Source: Clostridiales bacterium
GTDB taxonomy: Bacteria; Bacillota; Clostridia; Lachnospirales; Lachnospiraceae
Direction: 5' to 3'
Assembly: GCA_021204085.1 (NCBI GenBank)
Contig: JAJPZY010000034.1
Coordinates: 1-38,594, forward strand
Length of the DNA: 38,594 bases
Shown: in pieces, positions 16,190-23,942 of the stretch
How the letters are laid out: each line of letters begins with the position of its first letter
Position numbering within the stretch: position 1 is the first letter of the stretch
Translations under genes and position numbers: made by a program
The notes under the pieces: generated by a model
What the model saw: only the letters and a program-made list of their open reading frames with translations
What the model was told of the DNA's origin: nothing
Databases searched by the model: none

Positions 16190-16359
16190 TAACAGTTCAG
16201 CCGCGTCTAACCATGCGCAAAACGCGCCTTACAGCGCTTCTCCGCAGCTTGCGCTGCTGTTTTTGCTTATGGTCAGGCGCTCCGCTCATAAGTAAAAAAT
16301 CTGCTCTCATGAACGCCAGCGTTCAGAGAGCAAATTTTCTACTTATGGCTGAACTGTTA
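16190..16359. mobile_element. 170-bp MITE-like element with 13-bp terminal inverted repeats
   Basis: TAACAGTTCAGCC (16190-16202) is exactly inverted at 16347-16359. Inside are further nested hairpins: ACCATGCGCAAAA with TTTTTGCTTATGGT, AGCGC...GCGCT, and a long stem around GAACGCCAGCGTTC (about 16293-16346). No coding capacity. The TA at each outer end fits a TA target duplication as used by IS630/Tc1-type transposases, which is inference. The right end stops three bases short of the ftsX stop codon, so the element separates ftsX from the S41 protease gene. Confidence 0.65.
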
Positions 16360-16362
16360 TTG

Positions 16363-17271
16363 TCACACATTTATATGTCGATGCACAGTCACCCGACTTC
16401 CAATATAACCGATACCGATGCCTAAGATCAGGCCAACCGGCAGCAAAATCGTAAACACGCTCCTGGATGAAACAAAAGTGACCATATTACTCAGGAACCC
16501 AAATTTTTCTGCTACGTAAGTAATTACCTTTCCATATCCCACATATAAAATCGCAAGCGGGATAATTGCACCGATCGCACCGATTAAGACACCTTCCACA
16601 ATAAACGGAGCCCGGACAAAGAAATCCGTCGCACCGATCATTTTCATAATCCCAATCTCCTCCTTGCGAACCGTAATACCGGTACGAACCGTATTGCTGA
16701 TCAGGAACACCGCAACACAGATCAAAATAATAATAATCGCAATGGAGACAATCCCGATCAGTTTATTGGCATCCGTCAGCGTATTTGCAACCGTTTCAGA
16801 CTGCCGCACCGTTCGAACATTATCCAGATTCTCCAGGAATGTCACCAGATCCTGCTGTTGAGAAATATCTTCCATATAAATCTCATAGGACGCCTCATTC
16901 GCAAGCGGGTTCTCCGACCCGAAAGCCGCCGCAAGATCCTCGTTTCCCTCAAAATAAACCAGCTTATAATCTTCCCATGCCTGCTCGGCAGATATATAGT
17001 TGAAGCGGGAAACTTCAGGACGCTGGGCAATCTCATACCCAATCTGATCAATCCGCTCCTGCGTCGTATCCTCCTCAAAAAAAACCGTGATCGCCACGCC
17101 GGACTCCACGTCCTGTACGACATTTTGAAAGTTTACCAGTATCGAATAAAAAATACCAAAGAGGAAAATGCACGCTGACATTGTCGCAATCGATGCAATC
17201 GAAAACACTTTATTCGTCCAGACGTTGCGGAAACCCTCTTTTATTGTAAAACCAATTGTACTGAATTTCAT
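16363..17271 (-). CDS. ftsX: Cell division ABC transporter permease FtsX
   Basis: 302 residues. FtsX is the membrane half of FtsEX, which does not transport but switches on murein hydrolases at the division site. Helix 1 is about 22-46. An extracellular loop follows (about 47-170), then three helices (about 172-195, 220-250, 268-292). The extracellular loop carries the hydrolase-interacting region. The ATG overlaps the ftsE stop by four bases, so the two are coupled. The likely client is the secreted coiled-coil NlpC/P60 protein encoded at 23943-25331, by analogy with PcsB/CwlO; that link is inference. Confidence 0.95.
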   Translation of the reverse strand: MKFSTIGFTIKEGFRNVWTNKVFSIASIATMSACIFLFGIFYSILVNFQNVVQDVESGVAITVFFEEDTTQERIDQIGYEIAQRPEVSRFNYISAEQAWEDYKLVYFEGNEDLAAAFGSENPLANEASYEIYMEDISQQQDLVTFLENLDNVRTVRQSETVANTLTDANKLIGIVSIAIIIILICVAVFLISNTVRTGITVRKEEIGIMKMIGATDFFVRAPFIVEGVLIGAIGAIIPLAILYVGYGKVITYVAEKFGFLSNMVTFVSSRSVFTILLPVGLILGIGIGYIGSRVTVHRHINV

Positions 17272-17948
17272 ACCAGATCACCACCCATCTGTGTATCGTT
17301 CACGACATGCCCCTGCTGCAGCGTGATCACACGCTTATTCATCCTTTCAACAATCTCCATATTGTGGCTGACTACCAGAACAGTCGTCCCCCGCTGATTG
17401 ATCTCCTCAAGGAGCTTCATAATTTCCCAGGCATTGCCGGGATCCAGATTACCGGTCGGCTCGTCTGCCAGAAGAATCTTGGGTTGATTTACCAGTGCAC
17501 GGGCGATCGCCACTCGCTGCTGCTCACCGCCTGACAGCTGATTCGGCTTGGACTTATACTTTGCGGCAAGACCAACCTCAGATAATACCTTCGGAACGTT
17601 TTTTTTGATTGACCGGTTTGAAGCAGAGATAGCCCTCTGTGCAAACGCTACATTCTCATAAACATTCTTATCTTTCAGTAAACGGAAATCCTGAAACACA
17701 CAGCCAATATTCCTGCGGAAATACGGCACCTGTTTCCGACGGACTTTACCGAGATTCTTCTTATTTACAACAATTGTGCCCGCGGTTGGATCCAGTTCTT
17801 TCAAAAGAAGACGGATCAACGTAGACTTTCCGGATCCGCTGTCGCCAACGACAAAAACAAATTCGCCCGGATCAATATGAATATTCACATCGTTCAGTGC
17901 ATGGACACCTTCAGAATAATCCTTACTGACATTCTTTAATGTTATCAC
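17268..17948 (-). CDS. ftsE: Cell division ATP-binding protein FtsE
   Basis: 226 residues, the ATPase of FtsEX. Walker A GDSGSGKST (35-43), Q-loop FQDFRLL (85-91), signature LSGGEQQR (138-145), Walker B ILLADEPTGNLDP (158-170) and a switch histidine in VVSHN are all intact. The start is GTG at 17948 with AGGAGG six bases upstream. It lies shortly after the terminator of the CdaR-like gene. No clear promoter was seen between that terminator and the gene, so leaky termination or a weak promoter may feed ftsEX. Confidence 0.95.
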   Translation of the reverse strand: MITLKNVSKDYSEGVHALNDVNIHIDPGEFVFVVGDSGSGKSTLIRLLLKELDPTAGTIVVNKKNLGKVRRKQVPYFRRNIGCVFQDFRLLKDKNVYENVAFAQRAISASNRSIKKNVPKVLSEVGLAAKYKSKPNQLSGGEQQRVAIARALVNQPKILLADEPTGNLDPGNAWEIMKLLEEINQRGTTVLVVSHNMEIVERMNKRVITLQQGHVVNDTQMGGDLV

Positions 17949-17981
17949 TGCCTGTCCTCCTGTTAATCATAATAAATAATA

Positions 17982-18020
17982 GAAAAGGGGGCACTCAAAC
18001 AAACCGCATGCCCCCCAAAA
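17982..18020 (-). terminator. Rho-independent terminator after the CdaR-like gene
   Basis: On the minus strand GGGGGGCAT pairs with AGTGCCCCC and is followed by TTTTCTATT, about 20 bases past the stop codon. A strong GC stem. Confidence 0.8.
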
Positions 18021-18038
18021 CTGTAACAATAACTCCGC

Positions 18039-19121
18039 TTAATAATCCAATGACTCCATATACTTCATATATTTGACGACCATCAGCGCAATCTTAAACG
18101 TAATCGCATCCTCAAACACCCGCAGATCCAGACCCGTGCTCTTCTGCAGCTTATCCAGCCTGTAAACCAGCGTATTGCGGTGTATGTACAGCTGCCGTGA
18201 TGTCTCAGACACATTCAGGCTGTTCTCGAAAAACTTATTGATCGTCGTCAGTGTCTCCTCGTCAAAATCGTCCGGCGACTTTCCGCCAAATATCTCCTTG
18301 ATAAACATCTTGCACAGCGGAATGGGAAGCTGATAAATCAAACGTCCGATCCCCAGTGTGGCATACGCAACAATGTTCTGATCCTCGAAAAAGATCTTAC
18401 CCACATCCAGTGCCATACGAGCTTCCTTGTAGGAACGGGAAACTTCTTTGATCTCACTCACAACTGTGCCGAAAGCAACATGTATGGACTTATCTCCGCG
18501 AAAGAGTCCGTAAATTACCTCCGCCGTCTTCGTGAGCTCCTCCAGAGAATCCGCTTCATCAACTTCTCTGACAACAATGATATTTCTCTCATCCACAGCT
18601 GTCACAAAATCCTGACTTCTGCCTTCGAAAATACTGCGTACCCGGTCAAGCTCATTGCCTTCCTTGTCATGATCGGTTTCTATGATATACACCACTCTTC
18701 TGGCATCCGTCTCGATGTGAAGCTTTTTCGCACGGTTATAAATATCCACCAGAAGCAGATTATCCAGCAAAAGATTCTTGATAAAGTTGTCTTTGTCAAA
18801 CCGCTCCTTATACGCAGTTAAAAGACCCTGTATCTGAAAACTGGCAATCTTTCCTACCATATAAACATCATCACTGTCGCCGTAAGCCAGAAGGACATAT
18901 TCCATCTGGTGTTCGTCAAACACTTTAAAAAACTGACATCCCGATACAACCTGACTGTCCGCAGGGGAATCCACAAAGGCTACCGCAGGTTCAATGTAAC
19001 GCTCTGCATCGGAAAAAGTGCTCGCCATAATCTTACCTTCCGTATCAATTACACACAGGTCAATGCGGGTAATATTCTTCAGGCCATCAATTGTCGTCTG
19101 TAAAATCTGATTTGATATCAT
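18039..19121 (-). CDS. CdaR/PucR-type transcriptional regulator
   Basis: 360 residues from ATG 19121, with AAGGGG about ten bases upstream; an earlier in-frame start would add 36 non-conserved residues. The N-terminal part (about 1-120) resembles a sugar-diacid or PAS-like sensing domain (MISNQILQTTIDGLKNITRI). The middle is a GGDEF-like fold, and the C-terminal PucR helix-turn-helix is about 295-350 (SRQLYIHRNTLVYRLDKLQ). Relatives activate sugar-acid, purine or amino-acid use genes. No obvious target operon is adjacent, so the ligand is unknown. It has its own terminator and a leader region with DnaA-box-like sites. Confidence 0.85.
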   Translation of the reverse strand: MISNQILQTTIDGLKNITRIDLCVIDTEGKIMASTFSDAERYIEPAVAFVDSPADSQVVSGCQFFKVFDEHQMEYVLLAYGDSDDVYMVGKIASFQIQGLLTAYKERFDKDNFIKNLLLDNLLLVDIYNRAKKLHIETDARRVVYIIETDHDKEGNELDRVRSIFEGRSQDFVTAVDERNIIVVREVDEADSLEELTKTAEVIYGLFRGDKSIHVAFGTVVSEIKEVSRSYKEARMALDVGKIFFEDQNIVAYATLGIGRLIYQLPIPLCKMFIKEIFGGKSPDDFDEETLTTINKFFENSLNVSETSRQLYIHRNTLVYRLDKLQKSTGLDLRVFEDAITFKIALMVVKYMKYMESLDY

Positions 19122-19605
19122 TATTAGTGCCCCTTCGTTTTGAATAAACTGCCCCCTGTCTCCATATGTTCCTATTTTAAGACAAAACACCCAAAAAAGT
19201 AAAGGGGATTTCTGAAAAAAATACAACAATATGATTCAAATATAGTGTCAAGAGTTATTTTTCTCAAAGCCAAATATCAGCAATATACACAAACCAGGAA
19301 AAATCAATCAAAAATATTTCACAAAACGTTTTTTGTCGAAAAAAGTTTTCCACATTCATTTTTTCAGAATTTACGCCATTTTCCCGACTTATAAACAAAG
19401 TTATTCACATTATCCACAGAAAAAGATGAAAAAAACGGTTTTTAAATCCGACAATTTCGGAACAAACGTTTTGTGCATTAATAATAATCTTTCCGCATTT
19501 TTTGCGTTCCGCAAATTCGATTTTCTGCGTCTGAAAGCGAATTTTAATATCAGCCACTTTCACATTTTACATGGTTTTTTTCAGAATTTTCTTTCATTTC
19601 TCATC
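19122..19605. other. AT-rich intergenic region upstream of the CdaR-like gene
   Basis: 484 bases without a gene. It contains a minus-strand TTGACA (19245-19250) that may be the -35 of the CdaR-like promoter (no convincing -10 at the right distance), a cluster of DnaA-box-like 9-mers (19346-19418), and AT-rich tracts with AACGTTTT motifs. No clear terminator for the PBP gene was found. Confidence 0.5.
19346..19418 (+). promoter_or_regulatory. Cluster of DnaA-box-like sites
   Basis: TTTTCCACA (19346-19354), TTATTCACA (19401-19409) and the consensus TTATCCACA (19410-19418); the last two are head to tail without a gap. DnaA binds TTATNCACA. The cluster lies in AT-rich DNA. No replication genes are nearby, so a regulatory or DnaA-titrating role is more likely than an origin. 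Confidence 0.45.
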
Positions 19606-22164
19606 TTACTCTCCGGTTTTCGTCTTACCTATCGCAGTTTCTGTTTTTTTCGCGTCCTCCGAATTTCCGGTTGCAGTCTCTTCCGCCCCCTCTTCGTTCT
19701 CGATCTCTTCTTCCTCCGGAGCCGTATGGATACCGCAGGTCTCCGTGGGCACGCCAGTCGCACTCCTTAAATAAGTCTTCGTCTCCACTTCATCTTCCGG
19801 ACAATATTCATTCGCCAGCAGGCCGGACTCCGTGCAGATTTTCACCGTCACATGACCGCTGCATACCTCTGTCGGCGCATACTCTTCAGCGACATACTCC
19901 GTTTTTGTAGATGTACAGGAACTGCTCGCCAAAAGCCCGGTATCATTACAGATTGTACATGTAGTGATTCCATCCGGCTGTTCGAAGCCGATATCCTCCA
20001 GACCTTCATGCAGCTGGGACATCACATCTTTCCACAATGTCTTTGTAAAGCTTGTGGAGGAAAGTTCTGAATTATCATCATATCCGCCCCATACCGCACA
20101 GGTATAATACGGCGAGTACCCCACCAGCCAGGAAGCACGGGGCTTGGATGTCGTACCGGTCTTTCCGGCGAGCGACATACCGGAGAAATTCGCAGCTCTC
20201 GCCGTACCGGAAGTCATTACATCCTCCATAGCGGAAGTCAGAAGCCATGCAGTCGTCTCTTTGATCACGCGATGAGACTCTGCAGTCTCCGTCTTGTCAA
20301 TTAAAACATTACCGTCATGGTCTACAATCTGCGTATACAGAATCGGTTCATTATAAACACCGCCATTTGCGATCGCCGCGTAAGCTGCCGTCAATTCCAT
20401 ATTCGTAACACCGTCCGTAATGCCGCCCAGCGGAAGTGCCTCCACTATATCATCTTCCGTCAATGTACTGATACCAAAATCCAGCGCATACTGATAGCAT
20501 GTCTCCAACGTAACCTCCCGGCTTGTCTTAATTGCGATAACATTGATGGAACTGGTAATTGCCTGACGGATCGTTGTCGAACCGCGATACCGCCCATCCG
20601 CATTATTAATTACCTTACCGCTGGCATAAGTGATCGGTTCATCTACCATGGAAGTCGCCAGAGTGACAATTCCCTCCTCAAGCGCGGGCGCATACGTTGT
20701 AAGAATCTTAAATGTCGAACCGGGCTGCATCGTCGAATCCGTCGCGCGATTCAGCGTCAGGCTTGCCGTCTTCTCACCTCTTCCGCCTACCAGGGCTTTC
20801 ACCTCACCGGTACTCTGGTCGATAATCGTCATGGACGCCTGCGGCTGCACGGTAAAAGTAAGATTCTCGCCAATCGCCGTCCCTCCGTCTGACAGAACAT
20901 ATTCCCTGTATTCGTTAATGTATTCTGTCGCTGTCTCCTCGCTGCTGAAATTCAGATCATCAATTCCCTTTTCCGTTTTCAGCCAGGACAGCATTGTCTG
21001 TTCGCTGTAGTTTTCCACCGATCCGTCTTCAAGCTGAACAGACAGCGCATAAGAAAATGACACCTCCGTTGTGATATCATAGTTGGAATTATCATTAACC
21101 ACATCGTCGCAGATCGCCTGAATCTCCGGATCCTGCGTCGAGTAAATCGACAAACCGCCGCTGTACAATGCCTTGTAAGCCTCTGACTCCGAATATCCCA
21201 ACTCCTCCTGAAGATCTTCTACTACCTGTTCCGTCAGGGCATCCACAAAATAAGAAGTAACATTAGAAACTTCACTTTCGTATGTCTCATTGGTCTCGCT
21301 GATCCGGGTATATACATCATCCGCAACTGCTTCATCATACTCTTCCTGTGTAATATACCCCTGTTCCTTCATATTAGAAAGAACCTTCAGTCGTCTCTCA
21401 TTATTTTCTTCCGGGTGAGAAATCGGATTGTATGCGGAAGGATTCTGCGTGATCGCCGCAATAACCGCACATTCAGACAACGTCAACTCTGAGACATCCT
21501 TGCCAAAATACCTGGTAGATGCCGCCTGCACGCCCAGAGTATTCTGCCCCAGATTGATCGTATTCAGATAATTTTCCATAATCCAGTCTTTGGAGACCTG
21601 TTTCTCCAGCTCTACGGCCAGATACTGCTCCTGAATCTTCCGGGTCAGTCTCTCCTTCAGCGTCGTCTCAGAAGTCCAGTCTTCAAAAACATTATTTTTT
21701 AAAAGCTGCTGTGTAATCGTGCTGGCGCCCTCGCTGAGGGTTCCTGAAGTAATGCCAACCACGCCCGCACGAAAAATCTCTTTCAGGTCAATTCCGTTGT
21801 GTTCATAAAACCGCTCATCCTCAATCGCCACAAACGCATGCTGAAGATTTTCCGGAATCTCGTCCAACGTCACATATACCCGGTTGGAACCGCTGGCTAC
21901 CAGCTGTGCCGTAACATTGCCGTCGGCGTCGTAAACCGTTGACATATAACCGGTAGGCGTCGCATCAATAGAACTGATATCCGGTGCCTCATCAATAATA
22001 TCCGTCACTACTTCAAGTACGGCAGACCCCACATACCATACCGCCCCGATTGCGAGAACCAGCGCCAGCATCAGAAAAATAACTTTTATTTTGTTGCCAA
22101 TCCACCGTCCCCTGGGCAAAAGTACCGCGCGTTTTTTCTCAACGCCTTTCCTGCCGTAGTTCAT
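19606..22164 (-). CDS. Class A penicillin-binding protein (PBP1A-type)
   Basis: 852 residues from ATG 22164, set by AGGAGG seven bases upstream. Bifunctional cell-wall synthase: membrane helix about 26-47, glycosyltransferase domain about 75-255 with EDERFYEHNG (115-124, catalytic Glu115) and GASTITQQLLKN (146-157), then the transpeptidase domain with SxxK at 483-486 (STFK), SxN at 539-541 and KTGT at 668-671. The extracellular tail holds two Cys-containing units of the form IC-x2-(T/S)GLLA-x3-C (about 735-795) and ends in a long Glu/Thr-rich low-complexity stretch, perhaps wall-facing. The promoter overlaps that of yigZ. Confidence 0.95.
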   Translation of the reverse strand: MNYGRKGVEKKRAVLLPRGRWIGNKIKVIFLMLALVLAIGAVWYVGSAVLEVVTDIIDEAPDISSIDATPTGYMSTVYDADGNVTAQLVASGSNRVYVTLDEIPENLQHAFVAIEDERFYEHNGIDLKEIFRAGVVGITSGTLSEGASTITQQLLKNNVFEDWTSETTLKERLTRKIQEQYLAVELEKQVSKDWIMENYLNTINLGQNTLGVQAASTRYFGKDVSELTLSECAVIAAITQNPSAYNPISHPEENNERRLKVLSNMKEQGYITQEEYDEAVADDVYTRISETNETYESEVSNVTSYFVDALTEQVVEDLQEELGYSESEAYKALYSGGLSIYSTQDPEIQAICDDVVNDNSNYDITTEVSFSYALSVQLEDGSVENYSEQTMLSWLKTEKGIDDLNFSSEETATEYINEYREYVLSDGGTAIGENLTFTVQPQASMTIIDQSTGEVKALVGGRGEKTASLTLNRATDSTMQPGSTFKILTTYAPALEEGIVTLATSMVDEPITYASGKVINNADGRYRGSTTIRQAITSSINVIAIKTSREVTLETCYQYALDFGISTLTEDDIVEALPLGGITDGVTNMELTAAYAAIANGGVYNEPILYTQIVDHDGNVLIDKTETAESHRVIKETTAWLLTSAMEDVMTSGTARAANFSGMSLAGKTGTTSKPRASWLVGYSPYYTCAVWGGYDDNSELSSTSFTKTLWKDVMSQLHEGLEDIGFEQPDGITTCTICNDTGLLASSSCTSTKTEYVAEEYAPTEVCSGHVTVKICTESGLLANEYCPEDEVETKTYLRSATGVPTETCGIHTAPEEEEIENEEGAEETATGNSEDAKKTETAIGKTKTGE

Positions 22165-22191
22165 AGTAACCCTCCTTAAAATTCTTGTTTC

Positions 22192-22220
22192 ATTATAACA
22201 AAAGTATGTTATAATAGCAA
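22192..22220 (-). promoter_or_regulatory. Promoter of the class A PBP gene
   Basis: Minus strand TTGCTA (22215-22220), 17 bases, then TATAAT (22192-22197), 28 bases before the ATG. It overlaps the plus-strand -10 for yigZ, so the two promoters probably exclude each other. Confidence 0.6.
22210..22215 (+). promoter_or_regulatory. -10 box for yigZ, overlapping the PBP promoter
   Basis: A perfect TATAAT on the plus strand, 28 bases before the yigZ start codon. The -35 is weak (GTTTCA at 22187-22192, spacer 17). The site falls between the -35 and -10 boxes of the divergent PBP promoter. Confidence 0.5.
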
Positions 22221-22243
22221 GCATTGGAAAAGGAGACAGATTT

Positions 22244-22888
22244 ATGCCATACAAAACAGTCCGCGCCGGCGGCCGGGGTGAGATAGAAGAAAAAAAATCC
22301 CGCTTCATTGCTACGGTCCAGCCTGTCGCCTCTGAGGATGAGGCACAGGAATTTCTCGCCGCCATGCGCAGAAAATACTGGGATGCCAGACACAACTGCT
22401 ACGCTTATACCATCGGAACCCGCTTTGAACTGCAGCGATGCAGCGATGACGGCGAACCGGGCGGGACCGCCGGACGGCCGATCTTAAGCGTTCTGTTAAA
22501 CGAAGAAATCCATAACTGTATGATTGTCGTCACCCGCTATTTCGGCGGCACACTTCTGGGCACCGGCGGACTGGTGCGCGCCTATCAGGCAGCCGCGCAG
22601 GCGGGTCTTGCACAGAGTGTGATTATTGAACGGCAATCCGGGCAAAAGCTGACTATATATACCGACTATACTTCGATTGGAAAGCTTCAGCACCTTATTG
22701 CCGAAGAGGAAGCAGGGATTCTGGATACCCGCTACACCGACACGGTAGAGATCGATGTGATTGTCCCGGCTGCCGGATATTCCCGTTTCTCAGAAAAAGC
22801 GATCGAGGCCACAAACGGGAAATGCCGGATTCACACAGGTGATTTAACCGAATTCGCCTGTGTCGATGGAGAATATATTATCCTGTAA
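22244..22888 (+). CDS. yigZ: YigZ/IMPACT family protein
   Basis: 214 residues. The N-terminal IMPACT (UPF0029) domain, about 1-125, has the signature DGEPGGTAGRPIL (70-82), and a C-terminal ferredoxin-like DUF1949 domain follows (about 140-205). The eukaryotic relative binds GCN1 and affects translation control; the bacterial role is unclear, but a link to translation or RNA is suspected. The start has AGGAG about seven bases upstream. It is followed by a hairpin and cvfB. Family secure; function poorly known. Confidence 0.92.
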   Translation: MPYKTVRAGGRGEIEEKKSRFIATVQPVASEDEAQEFLAAMRRKYWDARHNCYAYTIGTRFELQRCSDDGEPGGTAGRPILSVLLNEEIHNCMIVVTRYFGGTLLGTGGLVRAYQAAAQAGLAQSVIIERQSGQKLTIYTDYTSIGKLQHLIAEEEAGILDTRYTDTVEIDVIVPAAGYSRFSEKAIEATNGKCRIHTGDLTEFACVDGEYIIL

Positions 22889-22907
22889 CTTTTTACAGAT
22901 ACCAAAA

Positions 22908-22930
22908 GCAGCAAAAGCCACTTTTGCTGC
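22908..22930 (+). terminator. Hairpin between yigZ and cvfB
   Basis: GCAGCAAAAG-CCA-CTTTTGCTGC, a perfect 10-bp stem, followed within a few bases by ATTTTTAT. It may be a weak terminator or attenuator. A TATAAT at 22943-22948 just after it may be a cvfB promoter -10. Confidence 0.5.
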
Positions 22931-22971
22931 CGCAACCATTTTTATAATATATGTAATAAACGGAGAGAGCT

Positions 22972-23820
22972 ATGAAATTAGGAGAAAAACAGACATTAAC
23001 CGTAGTAAAAACAGTAGATTTCGGCGTTTATCTGGCCGAACACCCGGATGACAAAGACAAAGTCCTGCTTCCTGTCAAACAGGTTCCCGCGGGCACCGCT
23101 CCCGGAGACAGTCTGGAGGTTTTTTTATACAGGGATTCCTCTGACCGCCTCATTGCCACCACACGTGAACCCCGCCTGACGATCGGAAGCGTTGCTCTGC
23201 TGAAAGTTGCACAGGTCACCCGCATCGGCGCATTTCTGGACTGGGGACTGGAGAAAGATCTTTTTCTTCCATATAAAGAGCAGCTCAGGGCGGTTCGTGA
23301 GGGGGATGAAATACTGGTTACCCTGTATATCGATAAAAGCAGCCGCCTCTGCGCCACGATGAAAGGGCTCTATCACCTGCTGCGAACGGATTCCCCTTAT
23401 CAAAAAGGAGATACTGTCACCGGCCGGGTTTATGAGTTCAGTAAAAATTTCGGCACATTTGTCGCTGTCGATGACTGTTATTCTGCCATGATCCCCGGAT
23501 TTGAAAATACCTCGGGGCTTAAGATTGGAAATATGGTTTCAGCAACCGTCACAAATGTAAAAGCGGACGGCAAGCTGGACCTGACCATCCGCGAAAAAGC
23601 ATATATTCAAATGGACGCCGATGCGCAGGAAGTTCTGCAGCTCATTACCGAATACGGCGGCGTCCTGCCTTTCAACGACAAAGCCTCACCGGAAATCATA
23701 AAAAGGGAAGCACACATGAGCAAGAATGCGTTCAAGCGCGCGGTCGGGCATCTTTACAAAGAAAGACAGATTGAGTTTACCGAGCGGGGAATCCGCCTGA
23801 CAGGCAAAGTCTCCGATTAA
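22972..23820 (+). CDS. cvfB: CvfB-family S1 RNA-binding protein
   Basis: 282 residues. CvfB proteins have three S1-like OB folds and a C-terminal winged helix, bind RNA and affect virulence-gene expression in staphylococci. S1-like repeats are at about 1-62, 66-130 (VTRIGAFLDWGLEKDLFLPY) and 140-208 (VYEFSKNFGTFVAVDD); the winged helix is about 218-280 (MSKNAFKRAVGHLYKERQI). The start has GGAGAG about five bases upstream. It converges with the NlpC/P60 gene, with a shared bidirectional terminator between them. Confidence 0.9.
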   Translation: MKLGEKQTLTVVKTVDFGVYLAEHPDDKDKVLLPVKQVPAGTAPGDSLEVFLYRDSSDRLIATTREPRLTIGSVALLKVAQVTRIGAFLDWGLEKDLFLPYKEQLRAVREGDEILVTLYIDKSSRLCATMKGLYHLLRTDSPYQKGDTVTGRVYEFSKNFGTFVAVDDCYSAMIPGFENTSGLKIGNMVSATVTNVKADGKLDLTIREKAYIQMDADAQEVLQLITEYGGVLPFNDKASPEIIKREAHMSKNAFKRAVGHLYKERQIEFTERGIRLTGKVSD

Positions 23821-23892
23821 TCGCCTTTTTACATTTCATCTGCTGCGCTTTGCCAGGCAAGGCAGGCAATCGTTTCAATTGTACAGGTCACA

Positions 23893-23928
23893 AAAAAACC
23901 GCCAGGCATCTGTTGCCTGACGGTTTTC
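23893..23928. terminator. Bidirectional terminator between cvfB and the NlpC/P60 gene
   Basis: AACCGCCAGGCA pairs with TGCCTGACGGTT with a short loop, flanked by A-run and T-run on opposite sides, so it can stop both convergent transcripts. Confidence 0.85.
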
Positions 23929-23942
23929 ATAATTTCTATTTT

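Noticed and set aside
19346-19418. Chromosomal replication origin
   Set aside because: DnaA-box-like sites are present, but dnaA, dnaN or other origin genes are not nearby and the cluster is small.
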